Made by a program: the position numbers and the translations under genes. From assembly GCA_937873135.1 (NCBI GenBank), contig CALMVQ010000163.1, positions 1-64,000 on the forward strand: a stretch of 64,000 nt of DNA. Reading direction: 5' to 3'. Under the pieces are notes generated by a model, which saw only the letters and a program-made list of their open reading frames with translations, was not told where the DNA came from and made no database searches. This DNA is from an uncultured Scytonema sp. (GTDB taxonomy: Bacteria > Cyanobacteriota > Cyanobacteriia > Cyanobacteriales > Nostocaceae). Positions 61,789-64,000 of the stretch are shown here, piece by piece (positions within the stretch are counted from its first letter, which is position 1; the number at the start of each line of letters is the position of its first letter).

Positions 61789-61830
61789 ACGTCGGTAGAA
61801 CTATCAATTAATTCTACCAACGTGTTTTTT
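61789..61830 (+). terminator. Intrinsic terminator after the response regulator
   Basis: ACGTCGGTAGAA (61789-61800) and TTCTACCAACGT (61812-61823) form an 11-of-12 bp stem, followed by six T residues. It lies 88 bp past the response-regulator stop and just before the convergent small gene. Confidence 0.78.
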
Positions 61831-61854
61831 ATACAAATTATTACTTAATGTGGC

Positions 61855-62037
61855 TTAATAGGGTGCAGTTCCCGGAAAGGTGCGTCTAAATTCATCAATT
61901 AAATCATCCATTTCTTCCAGAGCCTGATTGACATCGACTCTCAAAGTTCCCAGGTTGGGCTGCTCTAGCAAGGAAAGCAGGTATTCTCGTTTGCTTTGAA
62001 CCACAGCCATTCGTTCTTTTATTGTCTGTACATCCAT
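61855..62037 (-). CDS. Small conserved-looking hypothetical protein
   Basis: 60 aa, helical: MDVQTIKERMAVVQSKREYL, LSLLEQPNLGTLRVDVNQAL, then EEMDDLIDEFRRTFPG. No membrane segment. The compact, well-formed helical pair and the presence of a clear 5' gap suggest a real gene; I recall similar short proteins in other cyanobacteria but cannot name a family. Divergent from the DUF2854 gene. Confidence 0.6.
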   Translation of the reverse strand: MDVQTIKERMAVVQSKREYLLSLLEQPNLGTLRVDVNQALEEMDDLIDEFRRTFPGTAPY

Positions 62038-62202
62038 GTTTTTCAGTTTTTAACTATACTTCAAGTTTAAAGTTAACGCAAAAAAGCAAGATTGTTTTTG
62101 CCTACTCTTCCTAAAATATGATGGGAAGCTCTTGCAGAGCCGAGCCACTAACGCCGATGATAATAAAGCTGAGAAGTTTCAAATTTATACTTACCTTAAA
62201 TC

Positions 62203-62757
62203 ATGTTACGCCAAATTTCTTTGGGAACGCTCGGTTCTGTTGTCGGCGGGGTATTAACAATTGTCGGCATAGCTGCTTATGCTGCTCATAATGCCACACT
62301 CAATCTTGCAGGTTTCTTTTATGGAATTCCTTTATTGCTGGGAGGACTGGCACTTAAAGCTAATGAATTAACGCCTGTACCTTTCAGTCAACCAACAACA
62401 CCGCAGGTGTTGACACTACAGAAAAAACAAGCAACTATTACTCAAAATAAACTTCGTAAAGACATTACTCGATATTGCTACGGGCAAGAAGCCCATTTAG
62501 ATGAAGCACTTCAACGTTTGGGTTTGAGTAAGACAGACGAGGAACGACCTGTAATTACAGGGTTAAGAGAAACGGAAGTCAACGGGAACTACGCCTTAAC
62601 TTTAGAATTTGATTCACCGCACGTACCACTTGATGTTTGGCAGCAAAAGCAGGAAAAGATGACCAGCTATTTTGGTCCCGGAGTGGAGGTGCAAATGACA
62701 CAGCCAGATTCAGATAGAGTTGAACTTACTCTGATTACTATTCCTAAGGAGAGTTAG
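62203..62757 (+). CDS. DUF2854 membrane protein
   Basis: 184 aa. Two N-terminal hydrophobic helices (LGSVVGGVLTIVGIAAYAAH and LAGFFYGIPLLLGGLALKAN) hold a cytoplasmic domain (RKDITRYCYGQEAHLDEALQ, LALTLEFDSPHVPLDVWQQK-like order) of DUF2854 type, found in cyanobacteria and chloroplasts. Function unknown. It ends before a long inverted repeat shared with the convergent CRR7-like gene. Confidence 0.88.
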   Translation: MLRQISLGTLGSVVGGVLTIVGIAAYAAHNATLNLAGFFYGIPLLLGGLALKANELTPVPFSQPTTPQVLTLQKKQATITQNKLRKDITRYCYGQEAHLDEALQRLGLSKTDEERPVITGLRETEVNGNYALTLEFDSPHVPLDVWQQKQEKMTSYFGPGVEVQMTQPDSDRVELTLITIPKES

Positions 62758-62767
62758 GAGGCGCTTA

Positions 62768-62826
62768 GGGGCGGGTTTAATATAAAGAATATCTTCGCAA
62801 ACAGAATATCTTACAAAACCCGCCTC
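62768..62826. terminator. Inverted repeat between DUF2854 and CRR7-like genes
   Basis: GGGGCGGGTTT (62768-62778) and AAACCCGCCTC (62816-62826) pair with one mismatch, and the interior also has aagaatatctt/agaatatctt repeats. Between convergent 3' ends. Same CGGGTTT/AAACCCG family as near 17664-17720. Confidence 0.6.
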
Positions 62827-62858
62827 TATTTAGGAGTTTGTTGCTCCTAACCTACAGT

Positions 62859-63119
62859 TTATTTTTCTAAACGAACTGCATACCACTGCAAATATTTTCC
62901 CGGACCTAGGTCTAACTCGCAACTCGTATCCAGTAAGTATTGTACACAGGCTTCCACTGAATCAAATGAGTGCAAGTCGAGAGCCAAATCTTCAATATTT
63001 GTTGTTTGTATAATTTCCTTAAGCTTTTCTAACAACTCAGAAGCAGTGAGAAATTGTTCTGCTTGATTAGTTTCCAGGACAACAAAATTATCCTGTTGAT
63101 ACATTAATGGATTTGGCAT
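62859..63119 (-). CDS. CRR7-like protein (chlororespiratory reduction 7 family)
   Basis: 86 aa. Closely matches what I recall of cyanobacterial CRR7 homologues: MPNPLMYQQDNFVVLETNQA at the start and QYLLDTSCELDLGPGKYLQW followed by YAVRLEK at the end. In plants CRR7 is needed for accumulation of the NDH-1 complex in chlororespiration; the cyanobacterial role in NDH-1 is inferred. No ndh gene is adjacent. Confidence 0.85.
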   Translation of the reverse strand: MPNPLMYQQDNFVVLETNQAEQFLTASELLEKLKEIIQTTNIEDLALDLHSFDSVEACVQYLLDTSCELDLGPGKYLQWYAVRLEK

Positions 63120-63679
63120 TTAAACAATATGGTAGCTATAGCAAACCTAAATAGTAATTTGTAAAACAAGCGTCCTTTGAGCGTTTCTGGTGAATTTTCA
63201 ACTATTAACAATTAGCAGTCACTTTCCAGAATTTTTTCAAAATTACATTTGGACTCTTATGTACGGCTTATTGTTGATTTTGATATGTCGGAGCGCTAAC
63301 CGCTCTGTAAAATTATAGCAATCTGTAGAGGATAATGTTAACAATTTTAAATTTTGTCAGATGGGTAATACTCAACATTACCTGATTTATAGCCATCAGT
63401 GGATGGGTCGTGAACAATTTAATGACCTGAACTCATTTTTATCGCCTCTAATACTAACTTTTAATTGATCAGAGAGCAAACTTCTGCTCTCTTCTCTAAG
63501 TGATTTTACTTATTATTTTTGTATCAAATGTTTTATTTGCTTTATTATTCAAAATGCAAGATTCCTGCTAGCATATTAGATTTTCTTAAGTTAAATTTTA
63601 AATTGCTGAGTTATCCTGCAAAATCTTGAATAAGCTCAGCACTTTGCTTTGTACTCTCTTTTTCAGTGGAACGCAACTC
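63120..63679. other. 560-bp non-coding gap
   Basis: Divergent promoter region between the CRR7-like gene and the truncated response regulator. AT-rich; a small hairpin (ggagcgctaaccgctct) near 63290. No gene supported. Confidence 0.4.
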
Positions 63680-64000
63680 ATGTCAGGCATAAAGCCGTTT
63701 TCTACTCCCAACGAACCCCCTTTGATTCTTGTCGCTGATGATGACAAGACTATACGACTACTGTTGCGTGAAGCTATGGAGAAACAAGGTTACCAAGTTG
63801 TCGAGGTAAGTGATGGTCAGCAGTGTCTGGATGCTTATATGACTATCAAACCGCATCTTGTTTTGTTAGATGCTGTCATGCCCGTAATGGACGGTTTTAC
63901 CTGCTGTCGGCGGATACTTCAAATTACTAAAAATAATTTAGCACAAGCACTCGCTAACTTTGATACTGATTCTTACATGGGCAATACTGTCATCTCAAAG
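63680..64000 (+). CDS. Response regulator, cut by the window edge
   Basis: 107 codons are visible. After a short N-terminus (MSGIKPFSTPNEPPLILVAD) comes a receiver domain with acidic residues at 20-22 (ADDDKTIR), phosphoacceptor Asp64 (HLVLLDAVMPVMDGF) and the following helix (CCRRILQITKNN). The strand/helix containing the conserved Thr/Lys has not yet been reached, or is replaced by an unusual LAQALANFDTDSYMGN stretch, which looks like the start of an insertion. Receiver plus GGDEF or kinase output is common for this N-terminus, but the output lies outside the window. Confidence 0.8.
   Translation, partial: MSGIKPFSTPNEPPLILVADDDKTIRLLLREAMEKQGYQVVEVSDGQQCLDAYMTIKPHLVLLDAVMPVMDGFTCCRRILQITKNNLAQALANFDTDSYMGNTVISK

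Noticed and set aside
63280-63310. Short hairpin ggagcgctaaccgctct
   Set aside because: Only a few base pairs and no T run; not enough to call a terminator or operator.

Overview
The window is a chromosomal segment of a cyanobacterium, probably a filamentous nostocalean. Evidence: many HIP1 octamers (gcgatcgc) inside genes, heptamer-type short tandem repeats between genes, and a set of proteins largely restricted to cyanobacteria (DUF1815, DUF2839, DUF2358, DUF2854, CRR7-like, DUF4912). The species cannot be named from sequence alone. The window contains the likely replication origin: dnaA, then about 0.3 kb with nine DnaA boxes in two opposed arrays, then dnaN. No rRNA, tRNA or CRISPR array was recognised.

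Layout. 0.3-10 kb: nadC, a HicBA toxin-antitoxin pair with a frameshifted toxin, argS, a Uma2 nuclease-like gene whose 3' end runs into a HEARO/omega RNA followed by a truncated iscB, a CoA-acylating semialdehyde dehydrogenase, and a seven-blade WD40 protein. 10-14 kb: two divergent regulator/oxidoreductase pairs, a TetR gene (broken by one stop codon) facing a Rieske protein and an intact TetR facing a CYP120-like P450. Each has a palindromic operator candidate between the genes. 14-21.5 kb: an unusual dihydroxyacetone kinase set, dhaK-dhaL-(unknown)-dhaM, in which DhaM is fused to HPr and complete Enzyme I so that one polypeptide could carry phosphate from PEP to DhaL. A GH29 fucosidase follows, and its stop codon is supplied by a MITE with a 5-bp target duplication.

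21.7-29 kb: a minus-strand block of five genes built around HMA_2-like domains: two soluble-looking double-domain proteins, a P1B-type ATPase without the CPC metal motif, a small DUF5132 membrane protein, and another HMA_2-like protein. Peptide deformylase and an HtrA-like protease lie upstream. This block is the best candidate for an under-described system: a metal or other cation transporter with dedicated adaptor proteins, possibly analogous to mycobacterial CtpC/PacL.

29-49 kb: dnaA-oriC-dnaN, an ArsA/Get3-like ATPase, several conserved cyanobacterial proteins of unknown function, a phosphodiester glycosidase lipoprotein, a PIG-V-like mannosyltransferase, dxr, a thioesterase, a DinG-related protein with decayed ATPase motifs, an M48 peptidase and lysS. 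50-64 kb: a TnpB remnant, two unknown genes (one resembling a decayed PD-(D/E)XK nuclease), a membrane-anchored VOC protein, a sigma-factor-like protein followed by a TPR protein, a histidine kinase divergent from polyphosphate kinase ppk1, a single-domain response regulator behind a terminator-like hairpin, and a response regulator cut by the window edge.

Several genes are broken or vestigial (hicA, one tetR, iscB, tnpB, a cpYpsA fragment) and MITE-like elements are present, so the accessory parts of this region look to be in active decay while the core genes are intact.
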